A DNA stretch of 64,000 nt from NCBI RefSeq assembly GCF_000687475.1, contig NC_057316.1, forward strand, positions 682,001 through 746,000. Reading direction: 5' to 3'. Positions 38,201 through 47,759 of this stretch are shown here, in pieces (position 1 is the stretch's first letter; the number at the start of each line of letters is the position of its first letter). The position numbers and the translations under genes are program-made. The stretch is from Ustilaginoidea virens. Its lineage: Eukaryota; Ascomycota; Sordariomycetes; Hypocreales; Clavicipitaceae. The notes below the pieces were generated by a model. The model saw nothing but the letters and a program-made list of their open reading frames with translations. It did no database searches and had not been told where the DNA came from.

Positions 38201-38464
38201 AAGGAACCAAGGGGCAAGGATCCCGAAGGCATCAAAGAGGGAAGGGCCAAGGATGAAGACGCCAAGGATGACGGGATGAAGTCGGAGCTGCTGGACGTCG
38301 GCGCCAAAGCTGGGATCGAGGATGGGAAAGCCAGCACTAACCACAGACACGTCGCGCGGGAAAAGAGCGAAACCCGGGGGACAGGCGGCGACTCCAGGTC
38401 GGACGACGGGGGCCCAAAGAGAAACTCGATATTCATCTCGGATGACGACGACGACGAGCTCTAG
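35246..38464 (+). CDS. ERCC6L2: Snf2-family DNA-dependent ATPase, ERCC6L2 (Hebo)-like
   Basis: This is a nuclear Snf2/Rad54-type translocase. The human relative ERCC6L2 acts in genome maintenance. The frame is intronless. It is open from 35090, but the first acidic coding-like stretch starts at the ATG at 35246 (MKSENEDEIIEIL), giving 1072 residues; ATGs at 35117 and 35090 are alternatives. An acidic/basic N-terminus holds a KPKKRRAKRK-type nuclear signal. Walker A DDMGLGKT is near residue 203, the DECH box near 319, and LTGTAIQNN follows. The C-terminal helicase lobe has FSHSVRLLRIL near 577, STKAGGVGLNIT near 630 and RAYRFGQTRDV. A Hebo-like block (VCLRQFCTMAREFGFVN) lies near residue 900, and the tail is charged and low-complexity. 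DECH in place of the commoner DEAH is noted. Confidence 0.9.
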   Translation: MKSENEDEIIEILDDDQTASANDSRSNEGDFARGFRKRKVGTDDISEKVQWTDDSDGAPVKPKKRRAKRKSAAKRGKNCHHHDGHAAHVDDIDLGELPDYLRERRRRFDANKKLHHEAALMLPPDYTGIDLDNSSRLGGPLKERPEFDVGSGVKPSRPYKDIQLPQSGGLIPASIARYLRGYQVAGVRFLHQKFVYQEGGILGDDMGLGKTVQVAAFLAAAFGKTGDERDDRRMREVRLCPGRWYPRILLICPGSLIMNWKNELQRWGWWHVDVYHGSNKEDILGTARAGLLEIMITTYDTYKNNRSAVNMVTWDAVIADECHRLKDGYSETTKAMKEVNALCRLGLTGTAIQNNYEELFTLLDWTNPGHFGTKAEWMQTISKPLTVGQSHNATVAQLSLARQTAQKLVQNLLPRYFLRRMKTLIADQLPKKTDRVVFCPLADSQREAYEAFLASVQISLLQGISETCKHGKRQGWCCRRTLPDGTPWQATVFPSMIVLQKLANHLALLAPSTSDVDAKHQKELETVRLCMPKTWKPFYEQRDQIRNLVNPEFCGKWKVMKKLLKFWHQNGDKVLVFSHSVRLLRILQHLFTSTSYNVSYLDGSLSYEERQDVVDTFNSDPTQFVFLISTKAGGVGLNITSANKVVIVDPHWNPSYDLQAQDRAYRFGQTRDVDVFRLVSVGTVEEIVYARQVYKQQQANIGYTASSERRYFKGVQQDMDRKGEIFGLSNIFTYRSDFGLLRDIVNKTNIAEAKAGVHLVGVDMERAVKDEEASLGPAKKEDDGDVEDDGGMGQLATILTAEDQQQLLEVKKARAPKSDAIQAILTSAGVEYSHDNSEVVGTSRVEEQLSRQAAMRCYADGDVEGQNALFADSQDDGDGDEVDDDETPLHGTYRPPEDVCLRQFCTMAREFGFVNATEFALVVESWSQEARRNCLDTFYRRREAAFKRAAEPVKAEADAERSTRPAVQPAVKAGNGATSADERDRKEPRGKDPEGIKEGRAKDEDAKDDGMKSELLDVGAKAGIEDGKASTNHRHVAREKSETRGTGGDSRSDDGGPKRNSIFISDDDDDEL

Positions 38465-38678
38465 GGGGCTCGGGTAGGGTTCCTAGGCAGGCTTGCCGTT
38501 TGTTGTCGGACGCGGCCACGCCGCGACGAATGGAGCCACGCATGCCTCATGTTCATGTTTCGATGCCCTGCGAAAATTTTTCTATATGAAAACTAGACGC
38601 GCCAAATAGCCACGTGAAACGGACCGACGCCCACGCCATGCTCCGCTGCGCTGTGCTCATCACAACCAAGTCGACGAC

Positions 38679-38987
38679 TTACTTGGCCAAGAACACCGAC
38701 GACGTGCGGCAGAGCCGCAGAAGAGGGCGTATCAGGCGCCGCTGCGAGATCAAACTCGTCCCACGGGCCGGCGCAACGCCCGCGAGAACGTGGGCCCAGT
38801 CGCCGGATGCGGCGGCTCCTACTCTGCCTTGCAGCAGGACGGCGACGACCTCTTCCGCCCTGGCTGTTGGTTGCGGGCCCAGCGCCGCCCGCGCGTTTGC
38901 GAACAGGTCGTCGAGAAAGGCTGGCGGCAGCAGCCGGTTCAAGTCGCGCGGGAGGGAGGGCCAGGCGGCCACGTGGTAGACGCACAT
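38679..38987 (-). CDS. Small hypothetical protein, start uncertain
   Basis: I do not recognise this. The frame has protein-like composition: a possible membrane-anchor stretch GLLIGVSAMCVYHVAAW, then LPRDLNRLLPPAFLDDLF and a leucine/arginine-rich end SLISQRRLIRPLLRL. The frame is open upstream to 39044 but has no ATG before 38987, so the hydrophobic part may be joined to an upstream exon. A different frame starting at the ATG 39063-39061 (MPPLTTIAELLQ) looks like a plausible true N-terminus, which would need an unseen intron or a frameshift. It is convergent with the Snf2 gene (214 bp apart). It may instead be non-coding. Confidence 0.4.
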   Translation of the reverse strand: MCVYHVAAWPSLPRDLNRLLPPAFLDDLFANARAALGPQPTARAEEVVAVLLQGRVGAAASGDWAHVLAGVAPARGTSLISQRRLIRPLLRLCRTSSVFLAK

Positions 38988-39513
38988 TGCCGAGACCCCG
39001 ATGAGGAGCCCACGGCTCGAGGAGGCTTTGGAGAAGCTCCGCAATGGTGGTCAGAGGAGGCATGGTTGCGCTCGGGGGATGCGCGTTCAACTTGGGTGTG
39101 GTTGTCGAGAGATGACGGTTTGGACGAGGGCGAGCAGCCAGGTCAGGTCAGTTGCTTCGCTGTCGACAAGAACCTGAACCATTATAGATTGATGGGTGTG
39201 CGTACAGTCTTTCAAGGGCTGCAGATTCGCTCCGTCAATTTTGCAGTAGACACACGTAGTTTGCAGTCCAAGCAGCAGACTCCGACTCGGCGATATCTCA
39301 CGATCCCCCCCTTCTGAATCCCGCAACCGTGTATGCACCGGCCATTGCAACGGCCATCGCAACGCCGCATTCATCCCTAGCAATGCATAAAAAAAAAAGA
39401 GAAAAAATCTATGAGCATGATGCTTCCCGTAGAAAAAGAAAGAAAAAAGAGAAGAGAGAGGCAAGGAAGGAGAGGGGAGAAGAAGAAAAAAACGCCGGCC
39501 CGATGCTCCCAAG
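38988..39513. other. Intergenic stretch with purine tracts
   Basis: No supported gene apart from the possible N-terminal exon mentioned for the neighbouring hypothetical gene. An A/G-rich tract (about 39387-39490) lies just downstream of the IMP3 stop codon. Confidence 0.5.
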
Positions 39514-40170
39514 TCACAACAGCTCGAAATCATCCAGCTGGTCCCGATACTTCATGATGTTCCTCTTGATCTTGCTGCCGACCGACCACGTCACAAAGTC
39601 CTCCGTCGCCCTCGTCACCAGATACGCCGGGTCGGTGACGGTCTCGACCCCCACGCGCACATGGCCCTGCTCAATCATCTTGGTGGCCGCCTGCACCGTC
39701 TCCGCCATGCGCAGGCGCGTCATGACCACGGGGAGCCGTCTCCGAGCAAACGCGCTGACCGTCACGCTCTTCTCCACCGCCGACAGCTTCGACTTGCTCG
39801 GCAGCACGCCCATGTCGTACAGCTTGTCGAGCACGAGGTCCTCGTGCCGGCGGCGGACGGCGTTGTCGGGCGGCAGGAGGGAAAGACGGTGGGCCAGCTG
39901 CCGCAGTGACTGCAGGGCCGCCAGGGGCACGGGTCAGCATTTCTCTTTGATTTTTTTTTGCACCCCGGGTTTTTATGATGCCATGTAGGAGGGAGGGGGG
40001 GGGCGAGGACGTACCCCGCAGAGTCGGTTGTACTTGTGGTAGTCTTCGGGCTTCTGAATCATGTAGCGCCTGATGACGGCCTTGTCGCGGTGTCCATTGT
40101 CGGATTTGTACGAGATGAAGTCGGTTTTGCGGAGGAGCTTCTGCTCGTGGTATTTGAGTTTGCGCACCAT
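39514..40170 (-). CDS. IMP3: U3 snoRNP protein Imp3
   Basis: This is a nucleolar subunit of the U3 snoRNP/SSU processome (Mpp10-Imp3-Imp4), needed for early cleavages of pre-rRNA for the 40S subunit. Two exons (40170-40015 and 39909-39514) join in phase 0 to give 183 residues, the length I recall for yeast Imp3. The N-terminus [18 protein letters not shown] and [12 protein letters not shown] are family hallmarks. The second exon carries the S4 RNA-binding domain ([20 protein letters not shown], then [10 protein letters not shown]). The donor is GTACGT and the acceptor CTGCAG. It is divergent from the RSM18 gene, sharing 516 bp of upstream sequence. Confidence 0.96.
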
Positions 40171-40686
40171 TTGGGCCGACTACGGTTGGGTCGGGGAGCT
40201 TGATGCGTCGCTGCTTCTGTTGTCTGCTTCTGTCGCTGCTTTATCGCTGCTTCTGTCGCTTCTTCTGCCGTCTGCTTCTGTTGTCTGCTTCTGTTGTCTG
40301 CTTCTTTGGTGATTCCAGGGTATTCCAGGGTCAACAGATTGGTTATCGCGGCCCTTGTGACATGAACCTCGTCGTCGGCTCTTGGATGTCCGAATATAAA
40401 AATTACATCGGCAAAGGAAAGAGAAAGAAAGAGAAAAAAAAGTGGGCCAGGACCACTCCGAAACTCGGATAATTAGGGGAGCCGGTACGGAGCGACGCAG
40501 CTGTGGATGAGCCAATCAACATGGTGAAACCCGAGGTACTTGCGGATTGCATGCCAATTAGCCTGCGGCCCTCGTAACCCCCCGTTATTCCTTGCAGACA
40601 AAACAACCTCTCAACTCCAAATCTTCCACCCCGAGACGAGCAACCACGGCACCAAGACTTCGTCTGCGCCAACCCCCCAAACCACC
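40171..40686. promoter_or_regulatory. Shared divergent promoter region of IMP3 and RSM18
   Basis: The only sequence between the two start codons, so it must hold both promoters. It contains the pyrimidine-rich repeat at 40208-40310 beside IMP3. A leader for RSM18 ends in ACCACC just before its ATG. Precise core elements cannot be assigned. Confidence 0.6.
40208..40310. repeat. TGCTTCTGTTGTC-type tandem repeat
   Basis: Imperfect 12-15 bp units based on CTGCTTCTGTYGTC repeat about seven times just upstream of the IMP3 start. On the IMP3 sense strand the tract is purine-rich. Confidence 0.75.
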
Positions 40687-41508
40687 ATGCCGCCCCGACT
40701 CCCATGCAGCGCCCTACGCTCGCCCGCACCGCCGTTCCGCCTGCCCACAGCCCGCGCGCTCTCCTCCACGCCCGCGCCTGCCTCCCCCCCCCGCGACGCT
40801 CCCGCGCCCCACGCCAGATCCTCCTCGAGCGGCGACCTCCTCTCCCTCATCCACGACAAGCCCCGGCGCGCCGGCCGCCTCGCCCGCCCCGTCGCCCGCC
40901 CCGGCGAGACGGCCAGCAACCTGCTCAGCCGCCTCGAGAGGGAGACCAAGCACCGGCGCGAGTCGCTCGAGGCGCTGCGCAACGAGAAGATCTCGACCGA
41001 CTACTTGAAGCAGATGCCCCGGCGCTGGGACGCCGGCGACGTCTACTCGCCGCATGACCTGAGCCCCGCCGAGATGCAGAAATGGCGGAGGCGCTCGGCC
41101 CGCCGCAGCGACGTCGTCGACGCGCTGGGAATCAGGCCGCTGGACATGTACAAGGTGAGGGCGGCCTGCGCGTGCCTCGCTGCTGGGAGCTTCCCCCTGC
41201 GTCCTTTTGCTTCCGCTTGGTCTTCTTCTTCTTGTCCTGAAAAAAAGGGGGGGGGGCTGCTGCTAACATGCCGGGTCTTCTTTGCCCTCCTTTTTTTTTT
41301 ACTTCAGAATTTCTCCCTCGTGCAGGAATTCACCACCTCCTCCGGCCAGATCATCCACTCGTCAGGCACCAGCTTGAGGCCCGTCAACCAGCGCAAAATC
41401 GCCAAAATGATTCGTCGGGTCCAAGGAATGGGCATCTATCCTACGATTCACGATCATCCCGAGATGATTCGGGAAAACTTCTTTCCACCTTCAAAGACGC
41501 ATCATTAG
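40687..41508 (+). CDS. RSM18: Mitochondrial small-subunit ribosomal protein bS18m (Rsm18)
   Basis: This is a component of the mitochondrial 37S small ribosomal subunit. Exons 40687-41154 and 41308-41508 give 222 residues. The start ATG has a good context (ACCACCATG). An Arg/Ala/Pro-rich N-terminus of about 45 residues (ALRSPAPPFRLPTARAL) looks like a mitochondrial presequence. The conserved S18 core spans the splice: DALGIRPLDMYK, then NFSLVQEFTTSSGQIIHSSG, RPVNQRKIAKMIRRVQGMG and a final HPEM. The intron is 153 bp with GTGAGG...TTCAG and contains runs of G and T. It is convergent with the PPR gene, and the stop codons are 215 bp apart. Confidence 0.95.
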   Translation: MPPRLPCSALRSPAPPFRLPTARALSSTPAPASPPRDAPAPHARSSSSGDLLSLIHDKPRRAGRLARPVARPGETASNLLSRLERETKHRRESLEALRNEKISTDYLKQMPRRWDAGDVYSPHDLSPAEMQKWRRRSARRSDVVDALGIRPLDMYKVRAACACLAAGSFPLRPFASAWSSSSCPEKKGGGLLLTCRVFFALLFFLLQNFSLVQEFTTSSGQIIHSSGTSLRPVNQRKIAKMIRRVQGMGIYPTIHDHPEMIRENFFPPSKTHH

Positions 41509-41723
41509 CGTCCTTTCCAAATCTCCTTGCCGGCGTCGTGGGAAAAGGAAAGCCAGCACGCCGAGAGAGCTATGGCCGGGTCATCACATCTTCATGCATT
41601 TACTTTTGATGTAACCGCTGCATCCACAACAGCCCAGAGCAAAGGCACGGACGGCACATCTTTCATGTACGAGTAAAAAAAAATAAATAAAAAATTGTCT
41701 ATCATCTAGTTGCGGAAGTCGCG

Positions 41724-43817
41724 TCACGTCTTCATAACTCGCTTGATCTTGATTCGGCACAGGCCAAACTCGTCCAGACGCCTGCTCACCTTGTCCAACT
41801 CCGCCCATGCCGCGCGATAGCTTTTCTTGGCCCAGTCGCGGAAACTCGATTGCAGCTCCTGTCCGGGCAGTGCATTGTGCGCAATAGCCAACCTGTTAAA
41901 AAAAAAAAAAAAAAAAAAAAAAAGAAAGAAAGAAAGAAAAAAAGATCAGCAAAGGTGTTCGCAACAATGGTCAGCGCCGGAGATTGGAACCCACGTCATG
42001 AAATCCGGCTCCGATCCAACATACGACGCCATGTTGGCAATCAGGCCACGAACTTCCTTTTCGTTGCCGTTGCCAGCAATCGCCCCCACGTAGGCGTTGT
42101 ACACGGCAGGGGGCACCTCCAAATCCATGCTCTCGATTCTCTCCCATATTTCTCGGGCCTGCTTCCCCCCCCCCCGGTTTCTTCTCCAGCGCCCAGAATA
42201 CGGCTTCTAGGCTGGCGTACGACGGCCCTTCCGCGGATTGGGTAATCTCGTACCAGAAATCCAACGCCGTGCTTGGCTTGCCGCAAGCCGTGTAAGCCAG
42301 CATGAGGCCCGTGTGGAGCCTCGTGTCTGGCTGCGTCGTGGTGTCCATCTTCAGCATATTGTGTATCATCAGGAGCCCCTCGGGGTCCGGGTGCTGCGTG
42401 ACCCCTTCCAAATACTGAATATACGTTTCCATCGTAGGGTGGTAGGACTTGTTGCGGTGTTGGCGCATGTGTCCGAAAACATGCGCGGCCATGTCTGGTC
42501 GGCCGCGGTCGAAAAAGGCCGCCATGAGCTTCATCCGCAGCTCCAAGCTCGTGTCTTGGAAGAGCTGCTGGAGGAGTTGGTATGCCCCCCCAAGCGCGAG
42601 ACGTGCTGACGCCAGAGTCGAGGCAGAATGCGACAAAGGCGTTTTGCACGACTTGCCGTTGTTGCTCGCTATAGTGGAACGAGTGGACAGACAAGAGATC
42701 AACTACGTCAAAGCTTTGGTCGTTTTCCAGCAGCTTGACGCACAGGCATCCTACCGTTTCTGGGTCCAGCAGCATCTGCTCCTCCTCGACAGCCCGGATG
42801 AGGCCGAGGATCAGCCCAAAGTCTGGGGGTACTTGCCGAGACAGCAGCGTCAGAAATCGGTTGGACAATCGTCGAAAGTTGTTGAAGATGCCGGATCCCG
42901 ATTCGGTGGCCCAAGGTTCGGAGTAGCCGACCTGTTCGTAGGCTTGTTTTGCCCCTGCCAGGTCGCCGGTTTCAAGCCGTAGTTCGAGCAGAATGAGATG
43001 CGTCTCTCCGTCTGCGACCAATCCCTTCTCCAGCCCGAGCGCGATGATGTTTTCCGCCAACCTTGTGTCTCGCGTCTCGAGGGCAACTGACAGCAGGCCA
43101 TTCATGGTACTGGTGGTAGCGCTGAGCGGGCCGCTGTGGTCGACCATGTGCGACATCATGGCTTCCACTTCGGGTAGGTCTCGTCCCAGGAGCAGGATCG
43201 ATTGCAGGATTGCGTCCCAGTGTTTTGGTCCTGGTTGGGATTGCCCTAGTTCGAGGAAGAGAGGCACCGCCCATTCTTGTAGGTTCTTTCGCCTGGCCAG
43301 AGACGCCACGGCGCGGTAAACCTGGACCCGCGAGTACTTTTGACTGATGGGTTGATTCAGCCAGTGTTGAGTCTCGGCCACGCGGTCTCTGCTAGCAAAG
43401 AATTCCACCAAGACGCATTGGATGCCGGCATCGTACGGGATCCCGTGCTCTATCGCGTAGTTGGCCACGTCGACAAGCTCCCGCTCCCTGCCCTCTCTTG
43501 CAAGGCCCCGGCAGACGGATTCTAAGAGGCAATCTCTCTCGACCAAGCGTGCGCGGTAGACTGGATTTTCCCACTCTGCCTTGATCATCCGTAGCGCTTC
43601 TTCCGCGGCGCCGTACTCGCACATACTCTTGACGAGATAGCTCCACTGTAGCTCATGGGCACTCGGCGGCTCGTGGGGGTGATTCCCCGACAGCCATACC
43701 GCGTGCAGTTCTTTGGCGAAATCGATGTGATTTTTGGTTCTTTCTTGCGGCTCAATCTCCAAAAGAACCTGTCGGGCCATGGCCAAGTCGGCTGCAGATA
43801 GCGACTCGTTCGGCTGG

Positions 43818-43861
<44 letters not shown>

Positions 43862-44260
43862 ATTGTCGCCGCCGCTCCGGCTCGCGGAGAGATATTTCAA
43901 CAACCGACAGCACTGCAAAGCCTGTGTGCTGTTCATCGGCACCCTCCGCTCCAGCTTGGACCGCATCAGCTTCCTCCAAGCGTCCGTCAACTCCGTCCTG
44001 CGAGGCGGCCGCAGATTATCCAGCACCCGACTCCGCCAGACCATGACTTGCATCCAACCCGGTTCGTACTCTGGCTGCCGGATCTCCCGCGGCGGCTTCT
44101 GGAACAAGCCATTGAACAAGGTCCGCTCGAATCCTCTGCGCACCGGGGGTCGTGAGACCGCCCGTCGTCGGGCAACGTTCGCGTGGGGGAGGCAGGCTGG
44201 CGTGGCAGCCTTCGGGTGGACGAGGAGACGGCGACCATGACGGGCCAGATTCGCCCTCAT
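41724..44260 (-). CDS. Mitochondrial pentatricopeptide-repeat-like protein, two G-run frameshifts
   Basis: This is probably a mitochondrial RNA-binding factor with helical repeats; the specific target is unknown. The start ATG (44258-44260, context CCACC) opens a basic presequence. Repeated helical hairpins follow, with typical words such as AHELQWSYLVKSMCEYGAAEEALRMI and YNAYVGAIAGNG near the end. The reading frame shifts at a run of seven G (plus strand C, about 42585-42591) and again at eleven G (about 42165-42175). Counting each run one G shorter restores family-like sequence, and with exon 2 (41892-41724, after an intron with a long T tract) gives exactly 811 codons including stop. Either two assembly errors or recent inactivation explains this. 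A 14-glutamine tract lies near residue 133. Confidence 0.78.
43820..43862 (-). repeat. CAG trinucleotide repeat encoding polyglutamine
   Basis: About 14 CAG codons (CTG on the plus strand) encode a Gln run, followed by His-Gln-Pro, in the N-terminal part of the PPR-like protein. The tract is nearly pure. Confidence 0.92.
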
Positions 44261-45102
44261 GGTGGGAGAGGTTTTTCTACGAGACGACGCCGCTGCGGGT
44301 TTGCGAGGTGCTGATTGGGCTCGTTTCGGTCATTTTCAGTTCATGGCATCGAGTCCGGGATGTTTGCCGTCGAGCAAATTGGGGGGGGGGGGGGGGCGCT
44401 GCTATCTGATGCAAACAACTGGTTCGAATGGTTTACCAAATATTTTGCCCCCAGCCGCTGGTGCTGGCGGGCTGGCGAGAATTCGCCGTAGTTTCGCCGC
44501 GAGTCACCCTGGAGTCAGCCAGCTCCATAATGTTCCCTCCCGGATCTCCACGGAGAAGCGTTGGCGACTTGCTGAACGGGGGATTCTGCACAACAGCTTT
44601 TCCCACGAAGGGCTCGGAATCATGGAGGGGAGAATCTCATGTTAGACACGGGACTGCCAATGCGGATTCTGCGTGGAAAAAGTCACTTTTTAAACGGCTC
44701 TGGATAGTTTCGGGTTTCGGGCTATGAGTGACCGATTACTCTCTGTGCTCGTAGGAAAGTCATCACATGCTGCTCTAAAACAACGAGCAGTTCAAAAATC
44801 CCAACTGAACCGCTGCTCTGCCTTCCTGTTCGTGCAAGGACTCTCTCTGTCACATACAAAACACTTCCCAAAGTCATTCAGCAACGTTCAGCAATTCGCT
44901 CCGCAGAAGAGTCAAGACGTGCGGCATGTAATGTACCTGTGATGTGCTGCCTGGACTGACCAAAGAGGCGGCCAATCACGTGACAGGGATGACTCGCTCA
45001 CCTCGACCTATCTTATGTAAAAAGTCTCGAGAGCTTCAACGCGTTACTTGAACGGGTTGCACCACGGATCCATGTAATCGCCCAACCAACTCCTTTCTCA
45101 CC
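44261..45102. promoter_or_regulatory. Shared divergent upstream region of the PPR gene and GPI11
   Basis: This is the only sequence between the two divergent start codons. It contains a run of about 16 G at 44382-44397. Short frames here have no family resemblance. Core promoter elements cannot be assigned. Confidence 0.55.
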
Positions 45103-45462
45103 ATGTCCTCGACAATAGCAAAAGAGCACTCCGCCCAGGCGTCCGACGCGAAATCCAGGCCCGGCATCCAGCCCGTTGCCATTCTCGACAGCCCCCTTTC
45201 GAAACCCGTCGCGCTCGTCCGACCAGCGGTGCTGCTAGGCCTCCTCGCCCTGGGGTTCAATGACCTCGTTGCCGAGCCCGTGTCGACGCTCCGAAATGCC
45301 CTTCCCGTGGTTGCATTGGCACAGGCTGCCTACGCGGTTGTTTGCCTGCCCATTGCAGGGTCGTCACATACTACCACCTGCAAAAAACTGCGTCCTGGAG
45401 AGAAGAGGAAGGTCGATGCGAACTCGGCAAATGCCATCTCGGTAAGCCGCGAAGCGAATGCC

Positions 45463-45510
<48 letters not shown>

Positions 45511-45999
45511 ACTTGACGCCTTTTTGCTCACATGTCGCACCTCTTTTTTTTTTTTTTTCTGGATTCCTCCTTTCCGTATTAGACCGCCATCCTAGCCCTG
45601 CTGTTAGCTTCGCTATCGACGCCAATCATTCACGTCCTCTTCGTCCTCTTCGGCGCTCCGTTTCTCGATCACGTCCCCCACACGCTCTTGTGCGCCGCGC
45701 ACTTTTCCCTGGTCGGGCTGTTCCCGATATTTTACACCAGGGGTGTCGACGGCCAAGCCTTGACCACAATAGCGGCTGCCGCGGCACCGCTGGACGAAAC
45801 TTTTGGGGGGCTCGCTGGTGCTGTGCTTGGTGCGTGGCTGGGAGCGGTTCCCATTCCGCTGGACTGGGATCGGGAATGGCAAAAATGGCCCGTCACCATA
45901 CTGGTCGGCATGTATGCTGGCTCCATGCTCGGCAGTTGGATGTCAGGGGCGCTGTTGTATGGGAAACAGCTAGGCGAGACGTCAAGCAAGGACGAGTAA
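45103..45999 (+). CDS. GPI11: GPI-anchor biosynthesis protein Gpi11/PIG-F
   Basis: This ER membrane protein works with the ethanolamine-phosphate transferases (Gpi7, Gpi13) that add phosphoethanolamine to the GPI core. Exons 45103-45441 and 45583-45999 give 251 residues. Several hydrophobic helices appear: VRPAVLLGLLALGF, ALPVVALAQAAYAVVCLPI, TAILALLLASLSTPIIHVLF and a C-terminal pair. The PIG-F signature is LGAWLGAVPIPLDWDREWQK followed by WPVTILVG. The intron (GTAAGC...TATTAG) contains a pure T run of 41 bases. The start ATG (CTCACCATG) is the first in a clean frame. The gene is divergent from the PPR gene. Confidence 0.95.
45467..45507 (+). repeat. Pure poly(T) tract, 41 bases, in the GPI11 intron
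   Basis: This is an uninterrupted run of T directly visible in the sequence, with a second T run near 45544-45558 in the same intron. It is upstream of the branch/acceptor region. Confidence 0.9.
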
Positions 46000-47707
46000 G
46001 GTCGGGATGGGCACAGTGGTGTAAAGGAGCAACTTGGCCTCCGGAAGCTTCAAAGTTCTGCTGCGAATGCAGTGGCCAAGAACAAACAGTACGCGCGATG
46101 GGCCCTCGCATGCAGTCGTTGCCGCAAAAGACGTCGTCGTCTCACTCGTCAATGAGACGAAATGCGTGCGAGCCCGACACAAAGGCACCATTTTTTCTGA
46201 CAGGCAGGCAGACCGGGCTGGGCACACATGACACAACACATGGCTTTGCCGAGAAAAGTTTGCCAAGGGGTGTGCGGAATTGTGTGGATGGGGTTACAGT
46301 GACAATGGTGAAGCCTTGAAGGACAAAAGATGGGGACGTTGAGCACCGAGTCCCATTGGCAGCCCTGCACGTCGACTTTGAGTGGGCGCGGGTGGTGGTG
46401 ATTGCTCGGTTCGCTGGCGGTTGACTAGAAACAAAAAAGCCGGGCCAAGTTTTGCAATCTGCCTTCAACCTTGCGGCCGAGACTCAATATTTTTTTCCCC
46501 AATGAGAAAAGCCGGCCCGTCTCGGGGGGGCGCGATGCACCAGCCAGTCGACTGTTTACAGCACGGAGATATTTCGCCCTCTGCCGATGTGTTTTATGTC
46601 ATCCCACGTTGCCTTGCAGCAAGGACTCTGCGGACTCTGCGGATCCCGGCGGCGGCGGATGGGCAAACAATAACCGAGACTGGACCCCAAAGGGCGGCGG
46701 CATAGCATAGCCACAACGAAGCAAGCAACATAAGCAACCGGTGACGACGGCGCCGCCTGCAGCGGCTGCAGGACAACCATTTCCAACCGTTTCACGCGCA
46801 GGCCGGCTTGGCAGGCTGGCTGGCTGGCTGGCTGGCTGGGGCCTCAACCCGGGTCGGGTCTGGTTGTATTTGTCGACGCGGGGGTTTGTGATTTGTGATG
46901 ATTGATGATACAATTACATACAGTACAATGCCCCAGCCCCAGCCTGTACGGGGGGGGGGGGCAGGGCAGTTGGGGCAGTTCTACACGGAGCATGCGGGGC
47001 TGTGAACTGCGCCACGAGGCAAGGCATACAATCAAGTCAATAGCAGCCCGTGTCACGTTGACCAAGCTGAACCTCTGTACGGAGTAGCTAGTCGGGCGTT
47101 CTGCCTACCTAGGTACCTAGATTGCAAGGTGGTTTTCCTGGGTAAATCTTGTTGGACGCCGTCTGGTCGGCCGCCTGTGCAGCGAAAATATGGAGCGTTT
47201 CCGAGCTGTTGATGCAGCAGTCGAGACTTGCCCCTGCGCCCTGTGCCCTGTTTCTGTTTGACACATGTCCAGCAGACACAAGTCCAACAAGCTGACGATG
47301 GCCCAAAAATCCAACGTCACTTTGCGTCATGACAACCTCTGTCGATCCCAAACGGGGCTGGGGGGGCTGCCAGATTCCAACTGTGGCTGGTGCGTCACGA
47401 TGTGGCGGGCACGGCAGCAGCAGCAGCAGCAGCAGCACGCTCCTGTGATTGGTTGGAGAGGGCCTTTTTCTCGGGCTGGCACCACCCTGGAGGCCCGCCT
47501 GAACATAGGAATGGAAAGGAAGAAAAAAAAAAAAAAAGCTTGGCAGTTGGCAGAGCCCAATGACGTAGCAGCTGAAATCCAAAGCATGCAAGCAGCTTAC
47601 ATAGCGCGCGCGCGGGCTCCGCAAGACTGACCGAGTTTTCACTCCCCCACAGAGCTCCGGATCTTGGATCGAGAGGAGAGGAGAGCAGTGCAGTGCCAGT
47701 GCCGTGG

Positions 47708-47709
<2 letters not shown>

Positions 47710-47757
<48 letters not shown>
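47710..47757 (+). repeat. Pure poly(A) tract, 48 bases
   Basis: Directly visible uninterrupted A run, the longest homopolymer in the window, intergenic. Confidence 0.92.

Positions 47758-47759
<2 letters not shown>

Noticed and set aside
42041..42590. C-terminal part of the longest PPR-gene frame after the first G run
   Set aside because: The composition turns His/Pro/Arg-rich, while the adjacent frame continues the helical-repeat pattern; treated as frameshifted.
45342..46319. 325-residue plus-strand open frame across GPI11
   Set aside because: It overlaps GPI11 in another frame and runs through poly(T) as a phenylalanine tract; the GPI11 frame has the family signature.
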